Below, in pieces: positions 44,201-52,811 of a DNA stretch of 64,000 bases. Position 1 is the first letter of the stretch, and every line of letters starts with the position of its first letter. This stretch comes from Closterium sp. NIES-65 (lineage: Eukaryota; Streptophyta; Zygnematophyceae; Desmidiales; Closteriaceae). The stretch lies in the NCBI GenBank assembly GCA_948144175.1, contig CANXME010000387.1, positions 772,501 to 836,500 of the forward strand. The letters are read 5' to 3'. The notes below the pieces were generated by a model. That model searched no databases and was not told where the DNA came from. It saw nothing but the letters and a program-made list of their open reading frames with translations. The translations under genes and the position numbers were made by a program.

Positions 44201-46546
44201 GAGCCTACTGCTGTTGGTCCTGCCGCTGGAGGTGTGGGTGGCGCTGGTGCTGTCGCTGAGGGTGCTGGTGCTGTCCCTGCTGAGTCTGGAGCTGCCGCGC
44301 GGCCTCGGCCGTACTTCGTTCCGCTCCTACAGCAGGTTCTTGGTCTTTCTCCTTCGGTAGAGTGTCCACAGCCTGTCCAGTCGCAGTCACTGTTGGAGCC
44401 TTCCTCTCCTCTGCCTGCTCCCTCTCCTTACACTGGTCCTACTGGAGGTCTTGCTGAGCGTCGTGAGCCTGCGTCTCGTCCCGCGTCGCCTGTTCGTGCT
44501 GCTCGCGCTAGTGGTCGCGGTTCGCGTCAGCGTCCTCCTCCTGTCCCTGGCACGCACCGGATGTCTCTGCGTCCGTCCACTGCTCCTCTGCGTGCCCCTT
44601 TGCCTTCTCCTCCTGAGTCCTCTCTTCCTGCGCTTGCCGACCCTGAGTCGGACTCTCTTCGCGCTGCCAGTCCTACTGTCACGCGTCTGCTTGCTACTGT
44701 CGTCACTGACCCCTCTTTTGAGTCCACTGCTGCGTCTGCTCTAGTCGCTGAGCTCGTTGACTTTGCTGCTCGCTGTCGTCTCGACTACGCTGCTGGTCTT
44801 GTTGCTGAGTCTGCGTCTGTCTGTCCTCCGTCCGTCGGGGGTGAGTGTGCTCTTGGCACGGACGTCCTAGAGGACAGACAGGAGGAGTTACAGTGTCTAG
44901 CGGCTGCTTCACCTCATCTCGCGTCTGTACTGCTTGCCCCTGAGGGAGACCCGGATGCACTAGACATCCCGACTCCGCGTTCTTACGCGGAGGCCGTAGA
45001 GGGTCCCTACTCCTCTCAGTGGCAGGCAGCTATGGATGCAGAGATGGCTTCCTGGAAGTCCACAGGCACCTACGTTGACGCAGTTCCCCCTCCTGGGGCG
45101 AACATCGTCAGTGGCATGTGGATCTTCCGGGTGAAGCGGCCGCCGGGCTCTCCACCTGTCTTCAAGGCGCGGTACGTTGCTCGTGGCTTCAGTCAGCGGC
45201 AGGGAGTTGACTACTTTCAGACCTTCTCTCCCACCCCGAAGATGACCACTCTTCGGGTGCTGCTGCACATAGCCGCTCAGCGCGACTACGAGCTTCACTC
45301 TCTCGACTTCAGCACTGCGTTCCTGCAGGGTAGCCTGCACGAGGAGATCTGGCTGCGCCGTCCACCTGGCTTCACTGGGACTTTCCCTCCTGGCACCCAG
45401 TGGAGCCTCCGACGGCCAGTCTACGGTCTCCGCCAGGCACCGCGTGAGTGGCACGACACACTGAGGACTACGCTTGCGGCTCTTGGGTTTGCTCCTTCTA
45501 CTGCTGACCCGTCGCTGTTTCTGCGCACCGACACTTCACTGCCGCCGTTCTACATCCTCGTGTACGTCGACGACTTGGTCTTTGCCACAGCGGACACTGC
45601 TGGACTCGCCTACGTGAAGTCCGAACTGCTGAAGAGACACACGTGCACAGACCTGGGTGAACTGCGCAGCTACCTTGGCTTGCAGATCACTCGGGACAGA
45701 GCACGCCGCACCATTACCTTGACTCAGTCACACATGGTGCAGCAGGTCCTTCAGCGCTTCGGCTTCACGTACTCCTCGCCTCAGGCCACTCCTCTGCCTA
45801 CTCGCCACTCACTCTCAGCTCTGCCTTCGGATGAGTCCGTAGAGTCGAGTGGTCCGTATGCAGAGCTTGTTGGCTGCCTCATGTACCTGATGACCTGCAC
45901 ACGACCTGACCTTGCATATCCTCTGAGCATTCTTGCACGCTATGTTGCTCCTGGGAGACACAGACCAGAGCACATGGCTGCAGCGAAGAGGGTATTGCGC
46001 TACCTGTGCAGTACGTCGGGCATGGGGCTTGTGCTTGGAGGGCGGAGTCCAGTGGTCCTTACCGGCCACGCGGACGCTTCTTGGGCTGACGACCAGGCTA
46101 CGCAGCGGTCGTCACAGGGTTACACCTTCAGCCTTGGTTCCGGCTCTGTCTCGTGGCGGTCTACTCGCTCGTCTTCGGTTCTCGGCTCCAGTTGTGAGGC
46201 TGAGATCTACGCCGGGGCCATGGCTGCACAGGAGCTTCGCTGGCTCACCTACCTGCTGACTGACCTTGGAGAGCCGCCTCGTTCTCCTCCAGTGCTGTAC
46301 GTAGACAACAAGGCCATGCTGGCCTTGTGTCGAGAGCAGCGCTTGGAGCACAGAACGAAGCACATTGCTCTCCGCTACTTCCTTGCTCGTGAGCTGCAGC
46401 AGCGTGGTCAGTTGCGACTTGCGTACGTGGCCTCTGAGGCCAACACTGCTGATGTGTTCACCAAGGCACTCGCGCCTTGCGATCATCAGCGCTTTTGCAC
46501 CCAGCTGGGTCTTGTGTCTGTCTTGCCTCACTTGCTCTCCTCTTGA
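41243..46546 (+). CDS. Copia gag-pol polyprotein of element D, intact, short Gag
   Basis: A single open frame of 1767 codons. I chose the ATG at 41243 (MQPQRRRRESLTPQQL); upstream in frame there is only a TTG. The N-terminus has two copies of an LTPQQLREWYA-like motif (residues about 11-21 and 57-67). A zinc-like motif follows: C77-x13-C91-x4-H96-x4-C101. The protease DSGAS has its Asp at 224. Then come a HHRLGH/CVPC pre-integrase zinc region, the integrase triad D448, D517, E553 (35 residues between the last two), and an Ala/Gly-rich linker with a 107-residue tandem duplication (43641-44282). RT has YVDD at 1441-1444, and RNase H has Asp 1611, EAEIYAG and VDNKAM. The stop is TGA. The usual N-terminal Gag domain (about 250 residues in copy C) is absent, so particle formation may depend on Gag from relatives; that is inference. 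Confidence 0.95.
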   Translation: MQPQRRRRESLTPQQLREWYAGWGCRGGDATPTTTPAASTRGGGQMQLPRPSRVSLTPRQLREWYAQSGGSLSAVRCSYVIRTGTRTGQPCGTRSHTPSRCFASLSDAWRTVFGDEAELPDWVELLRQRVDIYALDYDAILTAMYALPTSADRAGHLCVPPDPGIGPAALATGEAAALGASESPAPGTGAAAALGASESASSGAGEAALSGTVLASASLTFTLDSGASRSFFRDRTTLTPLGRPVAVSLADPSGGPVLAHFSTVLPCPAAPSGTLSGLYLPSFSTNLVSGADLQDAGVHQFTPASQRVTHCTDARTGRHLATFSRRPGSSLYTLTTESPPVPASGQVAASGQVFAAASRSGPESAPCTCRLLSHETLLWHHRLGHPSLPRLRSMASRVLVSGLPQSLPPLPSGPGPSCVPCVEGRLRATPHSSHFPPTEAPLQTLHMDVWGPAPVRGQDYERYFLLVVDDYSRYTTVLPLRSKGEVTEVLIDWIREARLRLRKSFGSDFPVLRLHSDRGGEFSSGLLRAYCRARGIRQSFTLPDSPQQNGIAERRIGMVMDVARTSMMHAAAPHFLWPFAVRYAAHQLNLHPRVSRPAMSPALLWTGKVGDASVFRVWGSRAFVRDLSADKLSPRAAPCVFLGFPTDAPGWQFYHPSSRRVLSSQDVTFDESVPFYRLFPYRTPSLPPPPDFLVPVPPPVDPLPPQVPAPSGVSQVDAVDPVEVTGDSGAAAGAEPGGADSGGAVRGGAEPGGATAGGTGPASATAEGAEPGGAEPGGAVPGGDGSGGAGSGAAEPGGAASGAAEPGVSPAAASRREPLSPQELREWFARRWRRAAESGGAAGAGAGASSTVEGAGAAGPGATGPAGPPGAGAAEGVGAEPTAVGPAAGGVGGAGAVAEGAGAVPAASGAAEPGVSPAAASRREPLSPQELREWYARRWRRAAESGGAAGAGAGASSTVEGAGAAGPGAAGPAGPPGAGGAEGVGAEPTAVGPAAGGVGGAGAVAEGAGAVPAESGAAARPRPYFVPLLQQVLGLSPSVECPQPVQSQSLLEPSSPLPAPSPYTGPTGGLAERREPASRPASPVRAARASGRGSRQRPPPVPGTHRMSLRPSTAPLRAPLPSPPESSLPALADPESDSLRAASPTVTRLLATVVTDPSFESTAASALVAELVDFAARCRLDYAAGLVAESASVCPPSVGGECALGTDVLEDRQEELQCLAAASPHLASVLLAPEGDPDALDIPTPRSYAEAVEGPYSSQWQAAMDAEMASWKSTGTYVDAVPPPGANIVSGMWIFRVKRPPGSPPVFKARYVARGFSQRQGVDYFQTFSPTPKMTTLRVLLHIAAQRDYELHSLDFSTAFLQGSLHEEIWLRRPPGFTGTFPPGTQWSLRRPVYGLRQAPREWHDTLRTTLAALGFAPSTADPSLFLRTDTSLPPFYILVYVDDLVFATADTAGLAYVKSELLKRHTCTDLGELRSYLGLQITRDRARRTITLTQSHMVQQVLQRFGFTYSSPQATPLPTRHSLSALPSDESVESSGPYAELVGCLMYLMTCTRPDLAYPLSILARYVAPGRHRPEHMAAAKRVLRYLCSTSGMGLVLGGRSPVVLTGHADASWADDQATQRSSQGYTFSLGSGSVSWRSTRSSSVLGSSCEAEIYAGAMAAQELRWLTYLLTDLGEPPRSPPVLYVDNKAMLALCREQRLEHRTKHIALRYFLARELQQRGQLRLAYVASEANTADVFTKALAPCDHQRFCTQLGLVSVLPHLLSS
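43641..44282 (+). repeat. 321-bp tandem duplication inside pol of element D
   Basis: Two adjacent in-frame copies, 43641-43961 and 43962-44282, each 321 bp (107 codons). Each holds the motif SRREPLSPQELREW, a GGAAGAGAGA stretch and an Ala/Gly/Val-rich tail. They differ at a few bases (for example WFARR against WYARR). Confidence 0.9.
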
Positions 46547-46752
46547 CTTTACTTGTACTGTGACATATATATATACCTGCTCTTGCTTGTCTAGTTTTAT
46601 ATATATGTCTGTACTCCTGCATGTGAACTGGCCTCTGGCCCTGCTCTTGTGCTCGGACTGTGTGGTGACTTTGTGATCCACCCTGAGCTTGCTTTGCTTT
46701 GCTTGACTGGTCTTGTGACCCCTTGTTCTCCCCCACTTTGCCTATGGGGGTG
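46547..46752 (+). other. 3' UTR and polypurine tract of element D
   Basis: Contains TATATATATA, then the family block with GTGATCCACCCTGAGCTT and CCCCCACTTTGCC, ending in TATGGGGGTG beside the 3' LTR. Nearly identical to the same part of C. Confidence 0.78.
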
Positions 46753-46885
46753 TGTCAAACATTATATATGTTATACTTGTCTAGGCTACAGTGGGTTAGC
46801 CTATAGGGGGTACACAATTCTAGGGTTTACTACTTGTACTTTTTTTCACTTCTAGTTGATCCATTCCTGTTTGCTTATTCTCACA
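46753..46885 (+). repeat. 3' LTR of element D (133 bp)
   Basis: Identical to the 5' LTR except for one T fewer in a T run. Followed by the duplication TGTAT. Confidence 0.94.
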
Positions 46886-46890
46886 TGTAT

Positions 46891-46967
46891 AGCCAAACCT
46901 AATTGGGCTGTACCCCATAAGAAGTGCCCCACTACAGCCTAGAGCATATAAATGCATAGTTCTGACA
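46891..46967 (-). repeat. 5' LTR of element F, outer part
   Basis: On the minus strand this starts TGTCAGAACTATGC at 46967 and continues to the D insertion. With 39768-39822 it rebuilds a 132-bp LTR matching 32955-33086. Confidence 0.88.
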
Positions 46968-46972
46968 CGTTC

Positions 46973-47225
46973 TGCAGTCAACGTCGCGATTTCTTCGGGG
47001 TTTTCGTGAAGTTGCCGTAGTAGTTCGTTCAAACGGTCCTATGTGAGTGTAGTGACGTCGATGTGTTCAGCCATGGTGAAGGGCGTCGGCTCAGCTTAGT
47101 CTAGGCACAGTCTTGGCTGCACGCGTTTACGAGAGAACGCAAGGAGAGGGGCTCCTAGGTGCTAATGGGCGTGGGTCCCTTCGAGTGGAAAATCAAAAGT
47201 TGATTTTTTGGGTTGCGGAGATGCG
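46973..47225 (-). pseudogene. Start of gag and leader of gypsy element G
   Basis: On the minus strand an ATG at 47074 opens MAEHIDVTTLT, then an in-frame TAG, then RLNELLRQLHENPEEIATL, ending at AERVR where F is inserted. The sequence 47075-47225 is the upstream leader. The right side is interrupted by element H. Confidence 0.7.
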
Positions 47226-47263
47226 CGGTCTGTTACAATCCCAAGTAAGACTTAGCAAAGGAT

Positions 47264-50200
47264 GGTTGAAGTCGATGCCGTGGTGCTGATCGTACCCACG
47301 TACGACCCAGCGTGCCTTAATCGCTCGATGGTGCAGTCAGCATTAGTCTTTAGGCGAAAAACCCATTTTCCGCTGAGTACCCTCCTCCCCTTCATTGCTG
47401 CACGATCGACTAGGACCCATGTGTCGCGAGATTCCAGCGCTTTCAGCTCCGCATCCATCGTGGCACACCACTCCTTGGCGTGAGGGCCGGTTAGGGCTTG
47501 GCGAGGATTCTTTGGCTCGACGGCCCGTGCGAGGGTGGTGACGGACGTGTGCACGCCGAGTAGTTGCAGGCCTGACACATTGATGGTGTCTGTGTTGGTG
47601 GCGACTTCCACCACGTCGTCGTCTCTGCTTTCGTAGCTGGTCGCTGTGGCGCCGTAATGGCCCTAGCGCGGGGTTGTCGTCACTGTCATTTTCGTCGTCA
47701 TTGCGCGGGTGAGGCGGGATGCTGGGGTGTTTGTCAGTGTCGTCGCGGTCCAGTGTTGCTTCTGCTGCTTTGTCTTCTGGAGACGCGAAGCTGCGACCGC
47801 TGTTGGCGTAACCGAGTGCCTCGTTGCGTCGCTCGTCCTCGATCCACTGCCTTAAGATGAGTCGCTCGTAGAAGAGAACGTCACAGTGCGGGAGCAACCT
47901 CCTTGCTGTCAATATCAAGGATAAGCCACCGTTTGTGCTCGTGACTGAGCCCCAAGTGAATTCCCCAGCGCGCGCGATGAACGAACTTGCCGATTGTGGC
48001 CGAGGTCGGCCGGTACTGCACCATGCACCCTCAAACCCTCAGCATGGAGGGGTCTCCCCTTGAGCCGGTCCACTTCATGTGAGGGGACAGGTTATCTCTC
48101 TTGGCGGTGGTGGAGAGAAGGTTGTGCAGGCGCACCGCGTGGTTCATGGCGTAGGGCCAAAACTTCTTTGGCACGCCGGACTGGTTCATGAGGGCGCAAA
48201 CTTTTGTCACGAGGGTGCGATTGACTCTCTCTGCAACGCCTTGCAGTTGGTGAGCGTAGGGGAGAGAGATCACGTGCTTGATCCCCTTCTCTGTAAGAAC
48301 ACTCTCCAGTTCGTTGCTTCAAAATTCCTTGGCCCCATCACTTTGCCAAACCTTCAGCTTCCTTCCTAACTGTCGCTGCGCGTGCGCGAGGAAGATGCGG
48401 ATTACTTCCGGAGCCTTGGAGTGAGCGTCGACGTTGGCGACCCACATATGGCGCGAGTAGGCGTCGATGAAGGTGAGAGTATATTTCTCGCCGTTGATGC
48501 CGTCGAAGGTGAGCTTAATGAAGTCGCTGTATACTTTCTCCGGCTTCTTGTAGCGGTTGGTGCTCGGCTCCAGAGAGGGGTAGGCGTTGTGGGAGAGCGC
48601 AGCTGTGGGGCAGACAGTGCAAGTAATTGGGTGTGATGTGTTGTGTGGTTTTGTTCCGTCAGGGCGGAATAGTGCTCCTGGCGGGAAAACTTTAGCGCGG
48701 AGGCAGTTGGCGAGGGTTTGGCGCGAGGGGTGGCCCAGCCGCTAGTGCCAGAGGTCATCTTTGGCTTGAACGCCGGAGGTGCGCTTGTAGCAAGTGTAGT
48801 GTTCTGCTACTTCTGCTTCTGTAAATTGCGGGATCTGGAGTGGGGGTTCTTCCTCTTCTCCTGGTTCCGCTTCGTTGTCCGGCTCCTCTGCTTCCGCTTC
48901 TGCCATTGTCTCCCCTTCTACAGGTGTCGTTGTGAGGTAGAGGGCAAGAAATTCACGGTCGGGGATGATGGTGAGCGGAGTCGTGGTGCCTTCAATGAAA
49001 CAAGCGAACGGATTTGGGCAGGAGATTGGACCAAGTGTGTCCTGCGGAGGAGTTGGTGGTATGGTCCCCCGACCAGGGATCACTCCAGCGATGAGGTGAG
49101 CGAGGGGTTTGATGAGTGGGTAGGGGTCGTCCGAGGGGAATGATGACGCGGGGTGATGCTTCTCCGCGCTCAGCTTTCATCTCTGGTTCTGCTTCCTCCA
49201 GTTTTTCTTGCGTGAGCTCCCCTTCGTCGGGTTCCGCTGTTCCCCATCCTTGTGTGGTGACCGTGCCACTGGCGCTGGCTCCCCATGCTCCAGTGGCAGA
49301 TGCCCAGGTTGTGCCTCCTTCTGGTTCGTAATCTTCTTCTCCCCACGCGCCTCGTCGTGCTGACTCCTCATCCCATCCTTCCGCAATGCACTGTTCGTAT
49401 AGCTTTTGCTTCTTTTCTGCCCGGGCCTTGTCTTGTTCTTCCTTGATGCTCAACTCTCCTTTTGCGTCGGGGTCCTTTCAAGCCGGATCAATTTCACGGT
49501 GGTAAACTTTGCGAGTGCACGGGCGCGGTCGCCCTTCTTCGTCAAAGGTGCTGGTGTTGGCTTCTAGGACGAACCGGAGCGTTTCGGAGTATGGCCTTGT
49601 TTGCTCCACTCGCTGATGTCCGAAGTCCTTGTTTGCCTCGCCAAAGATGCGGTAAGATGACACAGCGAGTTCTTCTGCAGCCATGCCTGTTGGTTCCGCC
49701 TCGGCGCTCTCTGCCTCCTGAATTGCCGCGTACTCCTTTTTGACTTGCTCTGTGCGGCTCGCGGTGGGTGTGTCACAGGTGGTGCAGAGACCATTGATGT
49801 GTGGCTCATGCAGGTTGATCCCACGGGGATGAGGGTTGCGGCAAACCCACAGTCGTCCGTCCGGGTGCTCCCATGCTTTCTTGTCCATGTAGGCGAACTC
49901 GAGAGGAACGAGGTCCACGAGCTCATTGGATGATGCTTGGTAGGACGGTATGTCGAAATCTAGGACGTAAATTCCGTTGATTGAGAGGGCTCGTCCGAGG
50001 TATTTGAATAATTCGGAAGGGGTGTACGAGGGAGCTTAGGTGAGGATGAGGTCACGTGTGTCCAGGTCCGTGGTGAGAATGACATCGCAGTCGCGAAGTT
50101 GCCCTGCCGAGAGGAGATTAAAGCGGAGATCCGGGACGTAAAGCACGTCATTAAAAGAGATGTGTGTGTTGCTGTCTCGTGCTTGCAGGACGACAATGCC

Positions 50201-50670
50201 TTGCGCGTTGGCACGCAATTGATTATTGTTGGCGACGGTGGCGTAGGTGGTGGGGGGGCGGCTCAGGTTCGATACATATCGCGTGGATCCCACCATGTGC
50301 TGTCTGCAGCACCTGTCCAGGTACCAGGTGTTGTGGTTGACAGTGTTGTTTCTGCGCAGAAGTAGCGCCACTTGCGGAGTCACCAGGGTTGCTTTGTAGC
50401 GCTTATGGAAGAAGGGGTCTTCGTCTTCCTTCCATCCCACCAGTATGTAAAGTTGGTTGTCATGTGGCAGGCTTTCCCGCAATGTGATTGGCTGATTCCA
50501 ATCCTGCTAGTCCTCGTCATAGAGGTAATAGTGATCTTCAGTGAGGGGATTATTCCAACCCTCTTCTGGCTCAAAGAGTCTTCCTTGGATCTCGTTCTCT
50601 TCGTTAGGTTCAGCAGTGCGACGTCGTCGTGTCGCCATATTTGCGATGATGGTCCTAGGAGCTCCTAATT
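47264..50670 (-). pseudogene. pol of element H: protease, extra acidic domain, integrase, partial RT
   Basis: Minus-strand order: a protease region with WYLDRCCRQHM (the usual DSG is DRC, so probably dead) and DVLYVPDLRFNLLSAGQL (about 50130-50070); then about 1.2 kb (50030-48760) encoding a long acidic stretch not expected here; then the pre-integrase RLGHPS; an integrase with FIDAYSRH, QSDGAKEF and GVAERVNRT; a short acidic region; and the first RT block (KEWCATMDAELKALESRDTW, LSGKWVFRLKT). The frame is interrupted by stops (for example 50036-50038 and 49478-49480) and shifts near 49080 and 48760. RT stops before any catalytic motif because of the 3' truncation. Confidence 0.8.
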
Positions 50671-50674
50671 GAGG

Positions 50675-51829
50675 TCATTGATTCTGTTGATGTTGATGCT
50701 GTGCAAAGGAACAAGATGTCTGGTGCCGAGGCTGTGAATGACGAGCGTCTTGTCGGCCGACCCAATTGTTGTGGTGTGTGGAACTTGGGTGGCGTTTGTT
50801 GGATCGGGATTTACATCGATCCGTTGAATGTCCGAAGATCTTGCATATTTTGCAAAAGTGGCGCCTCGGTTGTCGTCGCTCTTCTCGGTTATCTGCGTAG
50901 AAGGCGAGGCGCTCTCGGCGCGGTGCGGAGCTTGTTCTGCTCGAGTCCATGTCCTGCTGTTCAGTCAGGAGTGCGGCACATAGCGCGGCTTCTGGGTTAA
51001 TTCTTCGATGTCGGAGTAGCGCTTTGCAGGGCTTCCACTCTAGCCCGAGTCCTTGAAGGACTATGTTAACAAAAATCTCTTCCAAGATTGCGCTCCCATG
51101 CTTCGTGATCTGGTCACGGATATTGCGACAGCGGTTGATATAAGAATTTGCTTTCTCCCCGTGCCCCATCTCTGTCTCCATGCGTTGCTGGAGGAGCCTG
51201 CTGGCGGTAACCGAATCCTTCAGTTGATAGACTTCAATGAGGTGCTTCCAAACTTCCAAGGCTGGAGCGACGCTCTCTTTGTACGAGCGTATACTCAGTT
51301 GTTCCGCAGGCGTCATATTTCGTAGCAGCACACTATATGCCATGAGGGACTCGCTGTAGTACTGAGCCCTGGCATCGTCGGTGTTGTCCACCGGTTTAGG
51401 ATAGGAGTCGTCGAAGTAGTGGTAGATCTGCGCTGTCTGTAGGAGGAGCTCAAGCTCGAAACTCCATGTGTAGAAATCTTTGCCGTCAAATGCAGCAGTA
51501 GTCTTGATTTTTGAAACGCTGAGGAAGCGTGCTTGCGCAGAGTTAATGACTTCATCACTTGGACGGGGGGCAGTTGTTGATTTGTCTGTGTCAGAGGAGA
51601 AAGTGTGCGCGGCGGTATCACGACTTTTCGTAGCCGGTTGTCTAGGTTGAGCTGGTTGGGAAGAGGTTCCCGCATCGCCTTTGCGCAAGTCTTGGAGTTC
51701 TTTCTCCATAGTTGAAAGTCGAGCGAATAGTTGCTCAAGTGCGGCAGTGGTTGTCGCCTCATTTGTCGCAGCCGGGTTGGTTTGCCCTTCGGCCGTTAGA
51801 TTTGCTTGGCCTCCGGATCCTTTGGCCAT
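50675..51829 (-). CDS. Gag protein of copia element H, intact
   Basis: An open frame of 384 residues. A Ser/Thr/Gln-rich start has a short coiled-coil-like stretch (ALEQLFARLSTMEKELQDL, residues about 31-49). The central copia Gag domain follows, with FDGKDFYTWSFELELLLQTA and SRLLQQRMETEMGHGEKANS. Near the C-terminus is a classic zinc knuckle CKICKIFGHSTDRC (CX2CX4HX4C). It would form the particle around the element RNA. The start ATG at 51829 lies about 80 bases after the PBS. It is the only uninterrupted gene in H, in an element whose pol is broken. Confidence 0.85.
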   Translation of the reverse strand: MAKGSGGQANLTAEGQTNPAATNEATTTAALEQLFARLSTMEKELQDLRKGDAGTSSQPAQPRQPATKSRDTAAHTFSSDTDKSTTAPRPSDEVINSAQARFLSVSKIKTTAAFDGKDFYTWSFELELLLQTAQIYHYFDDSYPKPVDNTDDARAQYYSESLMAYSVLLRNMTPAEQLSIRSYKESVAPALEVWKHLIEVYQLKDSVTASRLLQQRMETEMGHGEKANSYINRCRNIRDQITKHGSAILEEIFVNIVLQGLGLEWKPCKALLRHRRINPEAALCAALLTEQQDMDSSRTSSAPRRERLAFYADNREERRQPRRHFCKICKIFGHSTDRCKSRSNKRHPSSTHHNNWVGRQDARHSQPRHQTSCSFAQHQHQQNQ

Positions 51830-51923
51830 CTTGGTCTTGGAGCGTGTGCCGCTCGCCAGATCTTGATTCGGCGAATTTCACGGAAGTGATGTTGCGAAGA
51901 ATCCCTGAGTAGCTCTCAGACCA

Positions 51924-52333
51924 TGTTACAATCCCAAGTGGGACTTAGCAAAGGATCGCTCAGGATTAATCGCAGAGTAGTGTTGCAGCGGAAGTTTGAA
52001 CCTCACGTCAGAATGAATGTAAATGACTGAGCTGATAAAGACATGCATACATCGGGTTTATATAAGAGTACATGGGAATATGAAAAGACCTAGACTAGCC
52101 ATGTACTCTAAGGGGTACATTCCCACATTGCAACGAGATTCAAACCGTGCGGCACGGGAACCTGTTTCAAACCTATTCCCGCTCTTTTCACTTCAAATGT
52201 TTATGCTTTCATTGGTCTTGGTCAGACGGTTGCTACGTCGCTTCGACTCTTCTGACTCCTCAACTTCGTAATCTGTAGAGTCGGCTCCTGCAGCATACAG
52301 GAATGCCTTCTCATAAAACTTCATATCGTAACA
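51924..52333 (-). repeat. 5' LTR of element H (410 bp)
   Basis: In plus orientation it starts TGTTACAATCCCAAGTGGG and ends CATATCGTAACA, with matching inverted ends. The PBS lies directly beside it at 51912-51923. A TATA-like stretch (TTTATATAAGAG) is at about 52055-52066. Confidence 0.85.
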
Positions 52334-52338
52334 TGGTC

Positions 52339-52448
52339 CGAAAGGAAAGTGGCTCTAAAAACCAAGTGTTACAGGTGCAATGAATCGAGGTAGCGAGGAT
52401 TGTATTAGAGTGTTCAATGAGTACAAAGTATGAGCAAAGGCATGAGCG
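52339..52448. other. 110-bp remnant between elements H and E
   Basis: Before H and E inserted, this stretch joined the leader of gypsy element G (47225 side) to gypsy fragment J (60052 side). No coding potential or LTR end is clear. Confidence 0.6.
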
Positions 52449-52453
52449 AATAC

Positions 52454-52578
52454 TGTGAAGAAAGAGGAATGACTGAACTAGCAAGGAGATGTGTACAAGT
52501 AAGAAAGCCTAGAAGTATTGTACCCCATATAGTCTACCCCACAACAGCCTACACAAAATATGTCATATATGTTTGACA
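52454..52578 (-). repeat. 3' LTR of element E (125 bp)
   Basis: On the minus strand it starts TGTCAAACATATATGACA and ends TTTCTTCACA. The polypurine tract ATGGGGGTG lies upstream (52579-52587). Confidence 0.92.
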
Positions 52579-52811
52579 CACCCCCATAGGCAAAATGGGG
52601 GAGAACAAGAGGTCACAAGACCTGTCAAGCAAAGCAAGGCAAGCTCAGGGTGGATCACAACGTCACCACACAATCTGAGCACAAGCACAAGGCCACAAGG
52701 CCAGCTCAAATGCAGAGTTATATATCAAGGTGAACAAGCAAGGCAGTGATCTCAACCTAGCAAGGGTAAGCATGCAAGTGCAGGTATATATAGATCACAG
52801 TACAAGCAACG

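Larger units (their letters stand above)
39823..46885 (+). mobile_element. Compact-LTR copia retrotransposon D, intact and very recent
   Basis: A 7063-bp element with LTRs of 134 and 133 bp that differ only by one T in a T run (8 against 7). The target duplication TGTAT is exact (39818-39822 and 46886-46890). PBS, leader arrays, a single open gag-pol frame, 3' UTR and polypurine tract are all present. It is inserted in the 5' LTR of element F. It lacks the N-terminal Gag domain of copies A, B, C and F. Confidence 0.96.
32955..46967 (-). mobile_element. Compact-LTR copia retrotransposon F, interrupted by element D
   Basis: On the minus strand: 5' LTR (46967-46891 and 39822-39768, split by D), PBS, leader, gag-pol, 3' UTR, and 3' LTR (33086-32955). 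The two LTRs differ at 8 of 132 positions. The flanking target copies are CGTTT (32950-32954) and CGTTC (46968-46972), four of five matching. F is inserted into the 5' part of gag of gypsy element G. Confidence 0.9.
47231..52333 (-). mobile_element. Copia element H with 3' truncation
   Basis: On the minus strand: a 410-bp 5' LTR (52333-51924), PBS TGGTCTGAGAGC (51923-51912), gag, and pol up to the first RT block. It then ends in only the last 33 bp of an LTR (47263-47231; 31 of 33 bases match 51924-51956). Flanking copies CGGTC (47226-47230) and TGGTC (52334-52338) match at four of five bases. H is a separate insertion that lost most of RT, RNase H and most of its 3' LTR. Confidence 0.82.

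Noticed and set aside
20316..52333. I as the missing 3' half of H, split by gypsy element G
   Set aside because: Both are minus-strand copia pieces in the right order, but their LTRs differ (TGTTGGAGTAGG against TGTTACAATCCC) and H has its own LTR end and target copies at 47226-47263.
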